Assembly: GCF_009707515.1 (NCBI RefSeq)
Contig: NZ_WLYI01000017.1
Span: 60,660 to 124,659 of the forward strand
Direction of reading: 5' to 3'
DNA from: Pseudomonas karstica
GTDB taxonomy: Bacteria > Pseudomonadota > Gammaproteobacteria > Pseudomonadales > Pseudomonadaceae
DNA length: 64,000 nt
Made by a program: the position numbers and the translations under genes. Shown here one piece after another: positions 26,520 to 34,825 of this stretch. Position 1 is the stretch's first letter, and the number at the start of each line of letters is the position of its first letter. The notes beneath the pieces are model-generated. The model ran no database searches and was not told the DNA's origin. It saw nothing but the letters and a program-made list of their open reading frames with translations.

Positions 26520-27443
26520 TCAGATCGCACTGAATCGCTGCCCCAACTGCTGCGCGGCAAACTGCTCGATGATGAATTCGATAAACGCCCGGGTCTTGCC
26601 GGGCAGCAATTTATGTTCGGCGTAATACAGGGAGATGTTGCCGTCATCGATGTACCAATCCGGCAGCACCCGTTGCAACTCACCGCTGTCCAGAAACGGT
26701 ACCGCCATCGGCATGCTCACCAGGGAAATGCCCAAGCCTTGGGCACTGGCATGGCAGGCCGCTTCGGAGTCGCTCATGGTCATGCGCGGCTTGAGCACCA
26801 GCGGGCGCTGTTCGCGCAAGCGGTTGGTCAATTGCCAGGAGCGGATCCTCCCGGTTTGCGGCGAGCGGATCAGGATGCCGTTGCAACGTGCCAGGTCTTC
26901 AGGCACCAGCACTGGCAGGCGCTGTGCCAAATAAGCCGGTGAGGCCACCAGCACCCGGTGGGCGGGAGCCAGCTTGCGTGCAACCACGCCTTGAGGCAGC
27001 TCAAAACCACCGCCAATGGCGGCGTCGAAGCCCTGGCCGATCAGGTCCACCTGGCGGTTGTCAAAATGCCAGTCAGGGCTGATGTCGGGAAAACGCTGCA
27101 GGAATTCCCCCAACAACGGCACCACATAGCGGTTACCGAAGACGGTGCCCATGCTCACCTTGAGCGTGCCCACCGGCCGCCCTTGAGCACTGGCAAGGTT
27201 GGCCACGGCGTTTTGAATGGTAATGAGGCTGGTGCTGACCTCCTCCAGAAACAGCTTGCCCGCCTCGGTCAGGGTCAAGCGCCGCGTGCTGCGCTGGAAC
27301 AGCCGCACTCCCAGGCGCACCTCCAGCTTGGCGACGCTTTTACCCACTGCCGCCGGGGTCAGGCTCAGGTGCCGGGCAGCTTCGGCAAAGCTGCCACCCT
27401 CAGCGCTGCGCACAAAACATTCGATACTGCCAAAGCTCTCCAT
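26520..27443 (-). CDS. LysR-family transcriptional regulator
   Basis: A 307-residue regulator with the HTH at residues about 1-60 (SFAEAARHLSLTPAAVGKSVAKLEVRLGVRLFQRSTRRLTLTEAG) and a periplasmic-binding-like effector domain. It is divergent from the SDR gene at 27570 with a 126-base gap, the usual arrangement for a LysR regulator and its target. The effector is unknown. Confidence 0.92.
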   Translation of the reverse strand: MESFGSIECFVRSAEGGSFAEAARHLSLTPAAVGKSVAKLEVRLGVRLFQRSTRRLTLTEAGKLFLEEVSTSLITIQNAVANLASAQGRPVGTLKVSMGTVFGNRYVVPLLGEFLQRFPDISPDWHFDNRQVDLIGQGFDAAIGGGFELPQGVVARKLAPAHRVLVASPAYLAQRLPVLVPEDLARCNGILIRSPQTGRIRSWQLTNRLREQRPLVLKPRMTMSDSEAACHASAQGLGISLVSMPMAVPFLDSGELQRVLPDWYIDDGNISLYYAEHKLLPGKTRAFIEFIIEQFAAQQLGQRFSAI

Positions 27444-27569
27444 ATCGTCTCATTCTAAACTTTTGGTTTACACAGACTATAGCAATGACGGTCTACCGGG
27501 TCAGCCCGGCGCAGTCGATACTCGACTCCAGCAGCAAGGCAGTCCGCCTTGAAAACTTCGGAGTACGAC

Positions 27570-28316
27570 ATGACCACACAAAACCTCATCGGCAAAGTTG
27601 CCTTGGTCCAGGGCGGTTCCCGCGGCATCGGCGCGGCTATCGTCAAACGCCTCGCGGCCCAGGGCGCTGCCGTCGCGTTTACGTACGTCAGTTCCGCCGC
27701 CAGGGCCGAGCAATTGCAGAACAGCGTGATCAGCGACGGCGGCAAAGCCTTGGCGATTCACGCCGACAGCGCCGACGCCGAGGCCATCCGCAACGCCGTC
27801 AGCGCCACGGTCAAGGCATTCGGACGCCTGGATATCCTGGTGAACAACGCCGGCGTACTGGCGGTAGGCCCGCTGGAAGATTTCAAGCTGGAAGACTTCG
27901 ATCGGACGTTGGCGGTCAATGTGCGCAGTGTATTCGTCGCGACTCAGGAAGCCGCAAAACATATGGGTGAAGGCAGCCGCATCATCAATATTGGCAGCAC
28001 CAACGCAGAGCGCATGCCATTTGCCGGTGGTGGCCCATATGCCATGAGCAAGTCGGCACTGGTGGGGCTGACCAAGGGTTTGGCGCGGGATCTGGGGCCT
28101 CGAGGAATTACCATCAATAACGTGCAACCAGGGCCGGTCGACACCGATATGAACCCGGCGAGCGGTGATTTTGCCGAAAGCCTGATCCCGCTCATGGCGG
28201 TGGGACGCTACGGGCAGGTGGAAGAAATTGCCAGCTTTGTCGCCTATCTGGCGGGGCCTGAGGCGGGGTATATCACGGGGGCGAGTTTGTCGATTGATGG
28301 TGGGTTCAGTGCTTGA
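27570..28316 (+). CDS. Short-chain dehydrogenase/reductase, 3-oxoacyl-ACP-reductase-like
   Basis: A 248-residue classical SDR: cofactor motif QGGSRGIG near 14, NNAGV near 90, catalytic Ser in NIGSTNAER and Y-x3-K in PYAMSKSALVGL, C-terminal ITGASLSIDGGFSA. The ATG at 27570 has CGGAGT upstream and starts the usual N-terminus; an earlier in-frame ATG would add seven residues. It is likely controlled by the divergent LysR gene. The substrate is unknown. Confidence 0.9.
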   Translation: MTTQNLIGKVALVQGGSRGIGAAIVKRLAAQGAAVAFTYVSSAARAEQLQNSVISDGGKALAIHADSADAEAIRNAVSATVKAFGRLDILVNNAGVLAVGPLEDFKLEDFDRTLAVNVRSVFVATQEAAKHMGEGSRIINIGSTNAERMPFAGGGPYAMSKSALVGLTKGLARDLGPRGITINNVQPGPVDTDMNPASGDFAESLIPLMAVGRYGQVEEIASFVAYLAGPEAGYITGASLSIDGGFSA

Positions 28317-28326
28317 TTGACCCTGG

Positions 28327-28354
28327 GTAATCGCTCCTTTGTGGGAGCGATTAC
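28327..28354. terminator. Hairpin between convergent genes
   Basis: GTAATCGCTCC (28327-28337) pairs perfectly with GGAGCGATTAC (28344-28354) around a six-base loop. It lies between the convergent SDR and HAD genes. There is no long T tract, so it is either a bidirectional transcription barrier or a REP-type remnant. Confidence 0.5.
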
Positions 28355-28363
28355 TACCATCAC

Positions 28364-29056
28364 TCAGCGCAGCGGTGGCAAGCCATAGGCCGCCAGATCA
28401 AAGTTCGCCAGCTTGCGGATTATCTGGTCGGCGTGGTGATACTTACTGTCGGCCATGGCGGCATCCGGCACGGCGATAGCAGTCATGTGCGCAGCCTTGG
28501 CAGCGGTGACGCCGAAGGGTGAGTCCTCGAACACCAGGCAATCCTGGGGCGCAACGCCCAGGCGGCGGGCGGCGGTGAGGAAGATGTCTGGCGCAGGTTT
28601 GGCAGCACCGACTTCCGGGTCGTCTGCGGTGACGATGGTGCCAAACAGGCTAAACCATTCGCGGTGCAGCGTGGTCTTGTGTTCAAAGGAGCTACGCGCC
28701 GAACTGGTGCCCACCGCAATCGGAATATTGTGTGCCTTCAAGTGCCGTACCAGCGCTTCGGCACCGGGCATGCCCAAAGCCTTGGGGAAGCGCTCGCTCA
28801 TCAGCGGCTCGCGGATCTCCAGGAACTCAGCGGATGTGATCGGCAGTTCCAGGGCCTTGACCACATAGTCGGCCAAGTCCTGGGCACCACGGCCGATGAT
28901 GTGCTGCTTGATGCCCCAGTCATACGTTCGCCCGTAACGCTTGGCGATGATTTGCGTGACTTCGGTGTAGATGCCTTCAGTGTCCAGCAACAACCCGTCC
29001 ATATCAAAAATCACGGCCTTGATCGGGCCGACAGCAGTACGCGGTGCATTCATCAC
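28364..29056 (-). CDS. HAD-superfamily phosphatase (subfamily IA, beta-phosphoglucomutase-like)
   Basis: A 230-residue HAD phosphatase with all motifs: VIFDMDGLLLDTEG (nucleophile Asp near 17), VGTSSARSS (motif II), AAKPAPDIFL (Lys, motif III) and LVFEDSPFGVTAA (motif IV). The DMDGLLLDTE form and the helical cap resemble pseudouridine-5'-phosphatase and beta-phosphoglucomutase relatives. The exact substrate cannot be read from sequence. Confidence 0.9.
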   Translation of the reverse strand: MMNAPRTAVGPIKAVIFDMDGLLLDTEGIYTEVTQIIAKRYGRTYDWGIKQHIIGRGAQDLADYVVKALELPITSAEFLEIREPLMSERFPKALGMPGAEALVRHLKAHNIPIAVGTSSARSSFEHKTTLHREWFSLFGTIVTADDPEVGAAKPAPDIFLTAARRLGVAPQDCLVFEDSPFGVTAAKAAHMTAIAVPDAAMADSKYHHADQIIRKLANFDLAAYGLPPLR

Positions 29057-29189
29057 AACAAATCCGTGGGCGAAGAACTAAAAGGATTCAGCACAATAAC
29101 GGCCCGGGTTACCTGCGAGCAACCGCTAAGCGCCGTGCACATCCATTCTCCCTTAGACTGGTTGCCCGACACTTTTGAGCGAGCGCCAC

Positions 29190-29564
29190 ATGCTCTACCG
29201 CATCGCCGCCGACAGCCTGGTGCTGCTGCACCTGTGCTTCATCCTGTTTGTGCTATTCGGTGGCCTGCTCGCCCTCAAATGGCGCCCCGTCATCTGGATG
29301 CACTTGCCTGCCGCCGCCTGGGGCGTCGCAGTCGAACTCTTCCACCTGCCCTGCCCGCTGACCCGCTGGGAAAACCTGTTTCGCCACCTCGCCGGGCAGA
29401 ACGGCTATGACGGGGGTTTCATCGAACACTATGTCCTGGCCCTGATCTACCCCGCCGGGTTGACACCACACATCCAACTCGGCCTCGGCGCCCTGGTATT
29501 GCTGATCAACCTGGCGGTGTATGGATGGATTATCCGGCAATGGAAACGCAGGGGTGCGGTGTAG
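29190..29564 (+). CDS. DUF2784 membrane protein
   Basis: A 124-residue protein with about three membrane helices (SLVLLHLCFILFVLFGGLLAL, a segment near LPAAAWGVAVELFHLPCPLT, and LGALVLLINLAVYGWII). The WENLFRHLAGQNGYDGGFIEHYVLALIYPAGLTP block is the DUF2784 signature. The ATG at 29190 is preferred over an upstream in-frame TTG. The function is unknown. Confidence 0.85.
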   Translation: MLYRIAADSLVLLHLCFILFVLFGGLLALKWRPVIWMHLPAAAWGVAVELFHLPCPLTRWENLFRHLAGQNGYDGGFIEHYVLALIYPAGLTPHIQLGLGALVLLINLAVYGWIIRQWKRRGAV

Positions 29565-29675
29565 GCCAACCGGCAAATACGATGGCTCCATCAATAACCA
29601 GCGCATTGGATCTTTCCTTCATTGGCTGCCGCTCTAGACTGGTTCCACATCCAGTTGCCCCATGGAAATGAACCC

Positions 29676-30227
29676 ATGCTCGCACAAGACTTCGACTACC
29701 AACCCACGTTGCGTGGGAGCACCCTAAGGCTTAAACCTCTGGCGCAAAAAGATTTTGATGGCATGTATCAGGCGGCTGGTGACCCGGGTATCTGGGTCGG
29801 GCACCCTGCCAAGGACCGCTATAAGCGTGAAGTGTTTGAAACGTACTTTGCGTCTCTGTTGAAGACGAAAAAGGCCCTCGCTGTCATCGAGATTGATACG
29901 GGGAAGATTGTCGGTGGATCAAGCTACTACACCCCGCCGGATCTGCCTGACAGCATTGCCATCGGGTTCACCTTTTTGGTGCGGGAGAAATGGGGCGGCA
30001 ATACCAATCGCGAGCTGAAGCGATTGATGGTGGAGCATGCCTTCAAGACGCATGACATCGTGTATTTCCATATTGCCCCCTCCAATATTCGCTCGCAAAA
30101 AGCCACGATGAAGCTTGGCGCAACGCATTTGTATGACGCAGAGCTGAACCTATCCACTGCACCTATGCAGTGGAAGTGCTACGGACTGACTAAAGCCCAA
30201 TGGGGTGTGTCGCAGTCTAATATTTAA
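29676..30227 (+). CDS. GNAT-family N-acetyltransferase (RimJ-like)
   Basis: A 183-residue protein: TLRGSTLRLKPLAQKDFDGMY start, IAIGFTFLVREKWGGNTNRELKRLMVEHAF holding the acetyl-CoA-binding region (reduced from the usual Q/RxxGxG/A), and HIAPSNIRSQKATMKLGATHL, typical of RimJ/RimL relatives. The substrate is unknown. It is the last intact gene before the catabolic cluster. Confidence 0.85.
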   Translation: MLAQDFDYQPTLRGSTLRLKPLAQKDFDGMYQAAGDPGIWVGHPAKDRYKREVFETYFASLLKTKKALAVIEIDTGKIVGGSSYYTPPDLPDSIAIGFTFLVREKWGGNTNRELKRLMVEHAFKTHDIVYFHIAPSNIRSQKATMKLGATHLYDAELNLSTAPMQWKCYGLTKAQWGVSQSNI

Positions 30228-30229
30228 AG

Positions 30230-30420
30230 TTAAAGACTGGCGTTAATCGCGATCGCGATCGCCTTGACTCCCGGGAACAGCTGGGTCACGCCGGTGAACG
30301 GCAGCCACGCACGCTGTGCATTCAATAAGGCCGCCTTCTGCACGGCCAGTTTGTAGTCCCCTCGCCGCACTATCCGTGAGTTAACTCGAAAATCCCGGAG
30401 ACAGAGGAACGCCTCCCGTA
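30230..30420 (-). pseudogene. 3' remnant of an unidentified gene at the left edge of the catabolic cluster
   Basis: Read on the minus strand this stretch encodes a natural-looking C-terminus (GDYKLAVQKAALLNAQRAW, then LPFTGVTQLFPGVKAIAIAI) ending at TAA 30230-30232. Composition is protein-like back to about 30380-30420, then turns AT-rich, and there is no start. The family is not recognised. It looks like a gene truncated by a rearrangement that brought in the catabolic cluster. Confidence 0.4.
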
Positions 30421-30525
30421 GTTTGCAAACTTTTTTTGGGGGGCTGCGCCGTACATCTCGCGAGCCTTACTGTCTGTGCTAGTAACTCCTCCTTTGATGA
30501 TTACACGGTGCACATTACGCATCTT

Positions 30526-30541
30526 GTTTCATATCTAAAAC
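30526..30541. promoter_or_regulatory. Operator-like site GTTTCATATCTAAAAC
   Basis: It matches the perfect palindrome at 30649-30664 in 14 of 16 positions and is flanked by TT/AA that extend the dyad. It lies about 120 bases upstream of the tandem sites. Confidence 0.5.
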
Positions 30542-30629
30542 AATTCCCTCGCCCCCGGCTTCGGCGCTACCTAGCAAAGCACCTTTTTCTTGAAAACTCC
30601 CATGCGATACACATCAGATGTGTAATTTC

Positions 30630-30664
30630 GTGCCATATAAGAAACTTTGTTTCATATATGAAAC
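30630..30664. promoter_or_regulatory. Tandem operator: imperfect copy plus perfect palindrome GTTTCATATATGAAAC
   Basis: The perfect 16-base palindrome is at 30649-30664. A copy with three mismatches (GTGCCATATAAGAAAC) is at 30630-30645, 19 bases upstream, close to two helical turns. It is a likely binding site for the cluster's IclR regulator or for an unseen activator. Similar sites stand before the porin gene. Confidence 0.6.
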
Positions 30665-30741
30665 GAACAAAAAAAACAAAAATACTTGTAACCAATTAAT
30701 AACAAAGAACTTTCAAACAAAAAGGCAACTTGAAAACTCTC

Positions 30742-30757
30742 TGGCATTGTTCATGCA
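30742..30757 (+). promoter_or_regulatory. Putative sigma-54-like -24/-12 promoter of the catabolic cluster
   Basis: TGGCATTGTTCATGCA keeps the GG and GC dinucleotides at the exact spacing of the TGGCAC-N5-TTGCA consensus, about 45 bases before the ATPase start codon. A sister element lies before the porin gene at 46669. No sigma-54 activator is encoded in the window, so the assignment is tentative. Confidence 0.45.
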
Positions 30758-30801
30758 CTAAACACCGTATCACTTATAAAACAGACCAGAGACCCTTCCC
30801 A

Positions 30802-31653
30802 ATGGCTGTGAACGAGATGTACGCCGTGGCCCCGCAATGGAATAAATCCGCTCCCAAGGACAACCAGGAGCCCACCGAAATTGAATTCCGCAATGTCGGC
30901 AAATGCTTCCCTGCTAAAGGAAAGTCCGAAGCACCGTTTGCCATTCGCGAGGTGAACTTCAAGATTCGCCGCGGTGAAGTGGTGTCGATCATCGGCCCTT
31001 CCGGTTGTGGCAAGAGCACCATCCTTAATATGGGCTCCGGGCTCTACCGGCCTTCCGAGGGCGAGGTGTTTGTCGGCGGTGAAGCGGTCACAGGCCCGGT
31101 CCGCCAAGTCGCATTCATGTTGCAAAAAGACTTGCTGATGCCATGGCGCAGTATTCGCCGCAATGTCGAGTTGGGCCTGGAAATTCAGGGTGTGCCGGCC
31201 GCCAAGCGTCAGGCCGTGGCCAAGGATTTGCTTGATCGCTGCCACCTGCAAGGCTTTGCCGACCACTATCCATTCCAGTTGTCTGGTGGCATGCGTCAGC
31301 GCGCTGCCCTGGCTCGCACCTTGGCTATCGATCCGCAGGTGCTGTTTCTCGACGAACCGTTTTCGGCCCTGGATGCGCAGACCAAAATGATCCTGCAACA
31401 GGACATGGCGCGGATGCTGTTTGATGAAAAGAAAACTGCCTTGTTCATTACCCATGACCTGATCGAAGCCATCGCCATGTCCGACCGGCTGCTGGTGATG
31501 AGCGCCCGCCCCGGCACGATCATCGAAGAAATCAACATTGATTTGCCGTTTCGCGACAACCCGTTGGAGCGCCGCAAGTTGCCGGAAATCGGTCCGCTGG
31601 CTGGCCGCCTGATGGAATTGCTGCAAGTCGGCAAAGACACTGATTTGCATTGA
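30802..31653 (+). CDS. ABC transporter ATP-binding protein (nitrate/sulfonate/taurine type)
   Basis: A 283-residue ATPase: Walker A GPSGCGKST near 74, Q-loop MLQKDLLMPWRS, signature LSGGMRQRAALART, Walker B VLFLDEPFSALD, and the switch His in FITHDL. It resembles TauB/SsuB/NrtD partners of importers for sulfonates, nitrate and small aromatic acids. It is the first gene of the catabolic cluster, followed by its binding protein and permease. The ATG at 30802 begins a 30-residue extension before the ABC core; a longer frame upstream overlaps the promoter. Confidence 0.92.
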   Translation: MAVNEMYAVAPQWNKSAPKDNQEPTEIEFRNVGKCFPAKGKSEAPFAIREVNFKIRRGEVVSIIGPSGCGKSTILNMGSGLYRPSEGEVFVGGEAVTGPVRQVAFMLQKDLLMPWRSIRRNVELGLEIQGVPAAKRQAVAKDLLDRCHLQGFADHYPFQLSGGMRQRAALARTLAIDPQVLFLDEPFSALDAQTKMILQQDMARMLFDEKKTALFITHDLIEAIAMSDRLLVMSARPGTIIEEINIDLPFRDNPLERRKLPEIGPLAGRLMELLQVGKDTDLH

Positions 31654-31692
31654 TCAACACCCTTGCGGCCATCAACCGATTCAGGAGTACGT

Positions 31693-32694
31693 ATGCTCAA
31701 GTCTCTGTTTCAACGCTTCAGCCAGGCCACTGCCATCACGCTTGGCCTAAGCATGGCATTCGCCGTCCAGGCGCAGTCGACCGACGTGACTTACCTGTTG
31801 CCAGCGCCCCCTAACTCGCCGGCGTTCGCCCCGTGGATCATCGCGCAGCAGAAGGGTTACTACGCCGCCCAGAACCTGAACCTGACCTTCATCGCTGCCA
31901 AGGGTGGTGTGGACGTGGCGAAACAGATCGGCGCCGGTAACGCGATGCTCGGCGGCGCCATCGGTGACACCCCGATTGTGGTGCGGGCCAACGGTATTCC
32001 AGTGCGCTCGGTCGCGGTGCTGGGCGCAGGTGGCGTGACCATGATTGCCACCAATGCCGCAGAAAACATCAACTCGATCACCGACCTCAAGGGTAAGACG
32101 ATGACGGTGATGTCTTACTCGGATACCACCTACTACGCCCTGCTCGCTTCTCTGCGCAAAGCCGGGCTGAGCAAAACCGATGTGAACATTCAGGCCGCCG
32201 GCCCCTCGGGCGTCTGGCAGTTGTTCTCGGTCGATAAAGCCCAGGCAATGGCCGGCGTGCCGGACTGGGTGGTCAACGCCGAAGAAGCCGGGACGAAGAT
32301 CAAATTGATCCCGCAAACACAGATTTTCGACAGCATGGCCCAGGCGATCCTCGCTTCTGACGACGCCATCAAAAATCATCCCGAGATCGTTCGCGGCGTG
32401 GTCCAGGCCACCCTGCAAGGCATGCGCGACATCATTGCGGATCCCAAGGCCGCCGCGGCCACCTTCGCCAAGGCAGTCCCCACCTATGCCGGCAAGGAAG
32501 CGTCGCTGGAGAAGATCTTCAAGCTGTACGTCGAGCATGTCTACGCCAACCAGGCCGTACTCGGCCGCATTGATCCGGCGCGGTTGGAAACAGTCCGCCA
32601 GTTCTATGTCAGCGAAGGCATCGTCACCCAGGAACCGAAACTCGACGACCTGTACACCAACCAGTTCATCGACCCCCAAACAGCCGTGCAATAA
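31693..32694 (+). CDS. ABC transporter substrate-binding protein (NMT1/TauA-like)
   Basis: A 333-residue periplasmic protein with a signal peptide (TAITLGLSMAFAVQAQ) and an SsuA/TauA/THI5-like fold (AFAPWIIAQQKGYYAAQNLNLTFIAAKGGVDVAKQIGAGNA). CAGGAG lies 5 bases before the ATG at 31693. It captures the compound degraded by the cluster; identity unknown. It forms a complete importer with the ATPase and permease on each side. Confidence 0.92.
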   Translation: MLKSLFQRFSQATAITLGLSMAFAVQAQSTDVTYLLPAPPNSPAFAPWIIAQQKGYYAAQNLNLTFIAAKGGVDVAKQIGAGNAMLGGAIGDTPIVVRANGIPVRSVAVLGAGGVTMIATNAAENINSITDLKGKTMTVMSYSDTTYYALLASLRKAGLSKTDVNIQAAGPSGVWQLFSVDKAQAMAGVPDWVVNAEEAGTKIKLIPQTQIFDSMAQAILASDDAIKNHPEIVRGVVQATLQGMRDIIADPKAAAATFAKAVPTYAGKEASLEKIFKLYVEHVYANQAVLGRIDPARLETVRQFYVSEGIVTQEPKLDDLYTNQFIDPQTAVQ

Positions 32695-32722
32695 CGACGA
32701 GTGACAACAAGGTACCTACACG

Positions 32723-33499
32723 ATGAAAAACCTCAATAACTCCATGCTTGGCAGCGTCGCCCTGCTGATCCTGTTCCTGGTGCTCTGGCAGTGGGGCCCG
32801 GGACTGCTCGGCATGCCTGAATTCGTCATGCCGCACCTGAGCCGGGTAGCCCAGGAAGGCCTGGTGATGTGGAACACCGGTGGCCTGCTGCAACACACAT
32901 TGATTACCGCGTTTGAGATCATTGTCGGTTTCGGCCTGGGCGCGCTGCTCGGTGTCGCAATCGGTGTGTCGCTGGGCCTCTCGCCTGCCGCTGAAGCCAT
33001 GCTGTCACCTTACATCCTGGCGCTGCAAATCGCCCCGAAAGTCGCCTTCGCCCCGCTGTTCGTGATGTGGCTGGGCTACACCATCTACCCGAAGATTCTG
33101 ATCGCCATTTTGATCGTGTTCTTCCCGGTGATGATCAACGTGCTGTCGGCGATCCGCACCGTTGACCCGGACATGATCAACCTCGTACGGACAATGAATG
33201 CCAGCCGCTGGCAGATTTTCCGCCTGGTGGAGTTTCCCTCGGCCATGGCCGCACTGTTCTCCGGTTTGCGCATTGCCTCGACCCTGGCCGTGATCGGCGT
33301 CACCGTCGGTGAACTGGTCGGTGGTAATCAGGGCCTGGGCTTCCTGCTGGTCGATGCCGAAGGTCAGGGTAATACCGCGGGTGTATTCGTTGCCATCGTC
33401 ATGCTCACGCTGATCGGTGTGCTGGCCTACGGCGCGGTGGTCTGGGCCGAAAAGCGCGTGCTGCACTACATGCCCAAAGCCATGCTGAGTACTCAATGA
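32723..33499 (+). CDS. ABC transporter permease (TauC/SsuC-like)
   Basis: A 258-residue protein with about six membrane helices and the BPD_transp_1 EAA-type loop (VRTMNASRWQIFRLVEFPSAMAALFSGLRIAS). It begins 28 bases after the binding-protein stop and overlaps the next gene by four bases, so the transporter is co-translated with the first dehydrogenase of the pathway. Confidence 0.92.
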   Translation: MKNLNNSMLGSVALLILFLVLWQWGPGLLGMPEFVMPHLSRVAQEGLVMWNTGGLLQHTLITAFEIIVGFGLGALLGVAIGVSLGLSPAAEAMLSPYILALQIAPKVAFAPLFVMWLGYTIYPKILIAILIVFFPVMINVLSAIRTVDPDMINLVRTMNASRWQIFRLVEFPSAMAALFSGLRIASTLAVIGVTVGELVGGNQGLGFLLVDAEGQGNTAGVFVAIVMLTLIGVLAYGAVVWAEKRVLHYMPKAMLSTQ

Positions 33500-34263
33500 T
33501 GACGGCCCACAATCGTTTACTCGAAGGCCGTCGCGTGCTGGTCACCGGTGGCGCCCGAGGGCTGGGTTACGCCTTTGCCCAGGCCATCGGCCGGGCCGGT
33601 GCCCAGGTGGTGATCGCCGACATTCTCGCTGAGCGCGTACAGCAATCGGCCGCCGAATTGGTCGCCGAAGGCCTGACCGTGCATGGCGTAGCCGTTGACC
33701 TTGGCCAAGCTGATTCGGTCCAAGCCTGCGTCGCCCAAACCACCCATTTGCTCGGTGGGCTCGACGGCTTGGTGAACAACGCCTCGATTACCAACTCCGG
33801 TGGCAAGACCTGCGAAGAACTGAGTCTCGATACCTGGGATCAGGTGATGCAAGTCAACGTGCGCGGCACCTGGCTGATGACCAAAGCGTGTCTGCCGGCC
33901 CTGCGCGCCAGTGGTCATGGCGCCATCGTCAACCTGGCGTCCGACACGCCGCTGTGGGGTGCGCCAAATCTGTTGGCGTATGTCGCCAGCAAGGGCGCAA
34001 TCATCGCCATGACCCGCAGCCTGGCCCGTGAACTGGGCGCCGACAACATTACGGTCAACGCCGTCGCGCCTGGCCTGGTGCTGGTCGAAGCCACCGCCTA
34101 TGTGCCTGAAGCACGCCACCGTTTGTACAACGACCAACGGGCCATCCAACGCCCACAACTTCCCGAAGATGTCAGCGGCGCCGTGCTGTTTGCGCTGTCC
34201 GACCTCGCCCGTTTCATCACTGGACAAACCTTGCCGGTCAACGGCGGGTTCGTCATGCCTTGA
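33496..34263 (+). CDS. Short-chain dehydrogenase/reductase of the catabolic cluster
   Basis: A 255-residue classical SDR with VTGGARGLGYAFA (cofactor), NNASI (in place of NNAG), catalytic Ser in NLASDTPLWG, Y-x3-K in AYVASKGAIIAM and TGQTLPVNGGFVMP at the end. The catalytic residues are intact, so it is likely to oxidise a dihydrodiol or alcohol intermediate (inference). It is coupled to the permease by ATGA overlap. Confidence 0.9.
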   Translation: MMTAHNRLLEGRRVLVTGGARGLGYAFAQAIGRAGAQVVIADILAERVQQSAAELVAEGLTVHGVAVDLGQADSVQACVAQTTHLLGGLDGLVNNASITNSGGKTCEELSLDTWDQVMQVNVRGTWLMTKACLPALRASGHGAIVNLASDTPLWGAPNLLAYVASKGAIIAMTRSLARELGADNITVNAVAPGLVLVEATAYVPEARHRLYNDQRAIQRPQLPEDVSGAVLFALSDLARFITGQTLPVNGGFVMP

Positions 34264-34281
34264 CTTGATCTGGAGACAGCC

Positions 34282-34821
34282 ATGACCGATTTATCAGCCG
34301 AACACACCACCCCGAAAAGCTGGGAACAGCCGGCCGGCAGCAATCTCGAAAGCTGGATGAACACCCGCATCGCGCGCTACGAAACACGCAAGTACGACTG
34401 GAACGCGCTGAAATTCCAGGCCGACTACGACCCCAAATTCGGCCGCGCGCAAATGCGCTACATCGGCACCGGAGGCACCGGTGTCAGCACCGACATGAAC
34501 ACCATCCCGTCGGAGAACTTCACCTTCTCCACCATGGTGATTCCGGCCGGTCACGAAGGCCCACCGCACCTGCACACCGACGTTGAAGAAGTGTTCTTCG
34601 TACTGCGCGGCAAACTCAAGGTGGTGATCGAAAAGGATGGCGAGCGTTTCGAAACCATCCTCACCGACCGCGACGTGATTTCCGTGCCGCCTGGCGTATA
34701 CCGCGAAGAGATCAACATCGGCGATGAAGACGCACTGATGTGCGTGATGCTCGGCGCGAAAAAGCCGCTGACCCCGACTTACCCGCCAGAACACCCTCTG
34801 GCCTCGATCAAGCGCGGATAA
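34282..34821 (+). CDS. Cupin-domain protein
   Basis: A 179-residue single-cupin protein. Motif 1 is PAGHEGPPHLHTDVEEVFFVLRGKLKV (metal ligands H-x-H and E near residues 97-102) and motif 2 follows around VISVPPGVYREEINIG, with the second His position not obvious. It could be a small dioxygenase, isomerase or binding protein acting on a ring-cleavage or hydroxylated intermediate. The substrate is unknown. It lies 18 bases after the SDR. Confidence 0.85.
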   Translation: MTDLSAEHTTPKSWEQPAGSNLESWMNTRIARYETRKYDWNALKFQADYDPKFGRAQMRYIGTGGTGVSTDMNTIPSENFTFSTMVIPAGHEGPPHLHTDVEEVFFVLRGKLKVVIEKDGERFETILTDRDVISVPPGVYREEINIGDEDALMCVMLGAKKPLTPTYPPEHPLASIKRG

Positions 34822-34825
34822 GCCC

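Larger units (their letters stand above)
30421..30801. other. AT-rich regulatory region upstream of the catabolic cluster
   Basis: This gap is much more AT-rich than its surroundings and encodes nothing convincing. It holds three GTTTCATATATGAAAC-type sites and a -24/-12-like promoter element, each listed separately. It also has a GTTTGCAAAC palindrome at the left followed by a run of T. Confidence 0.7.
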
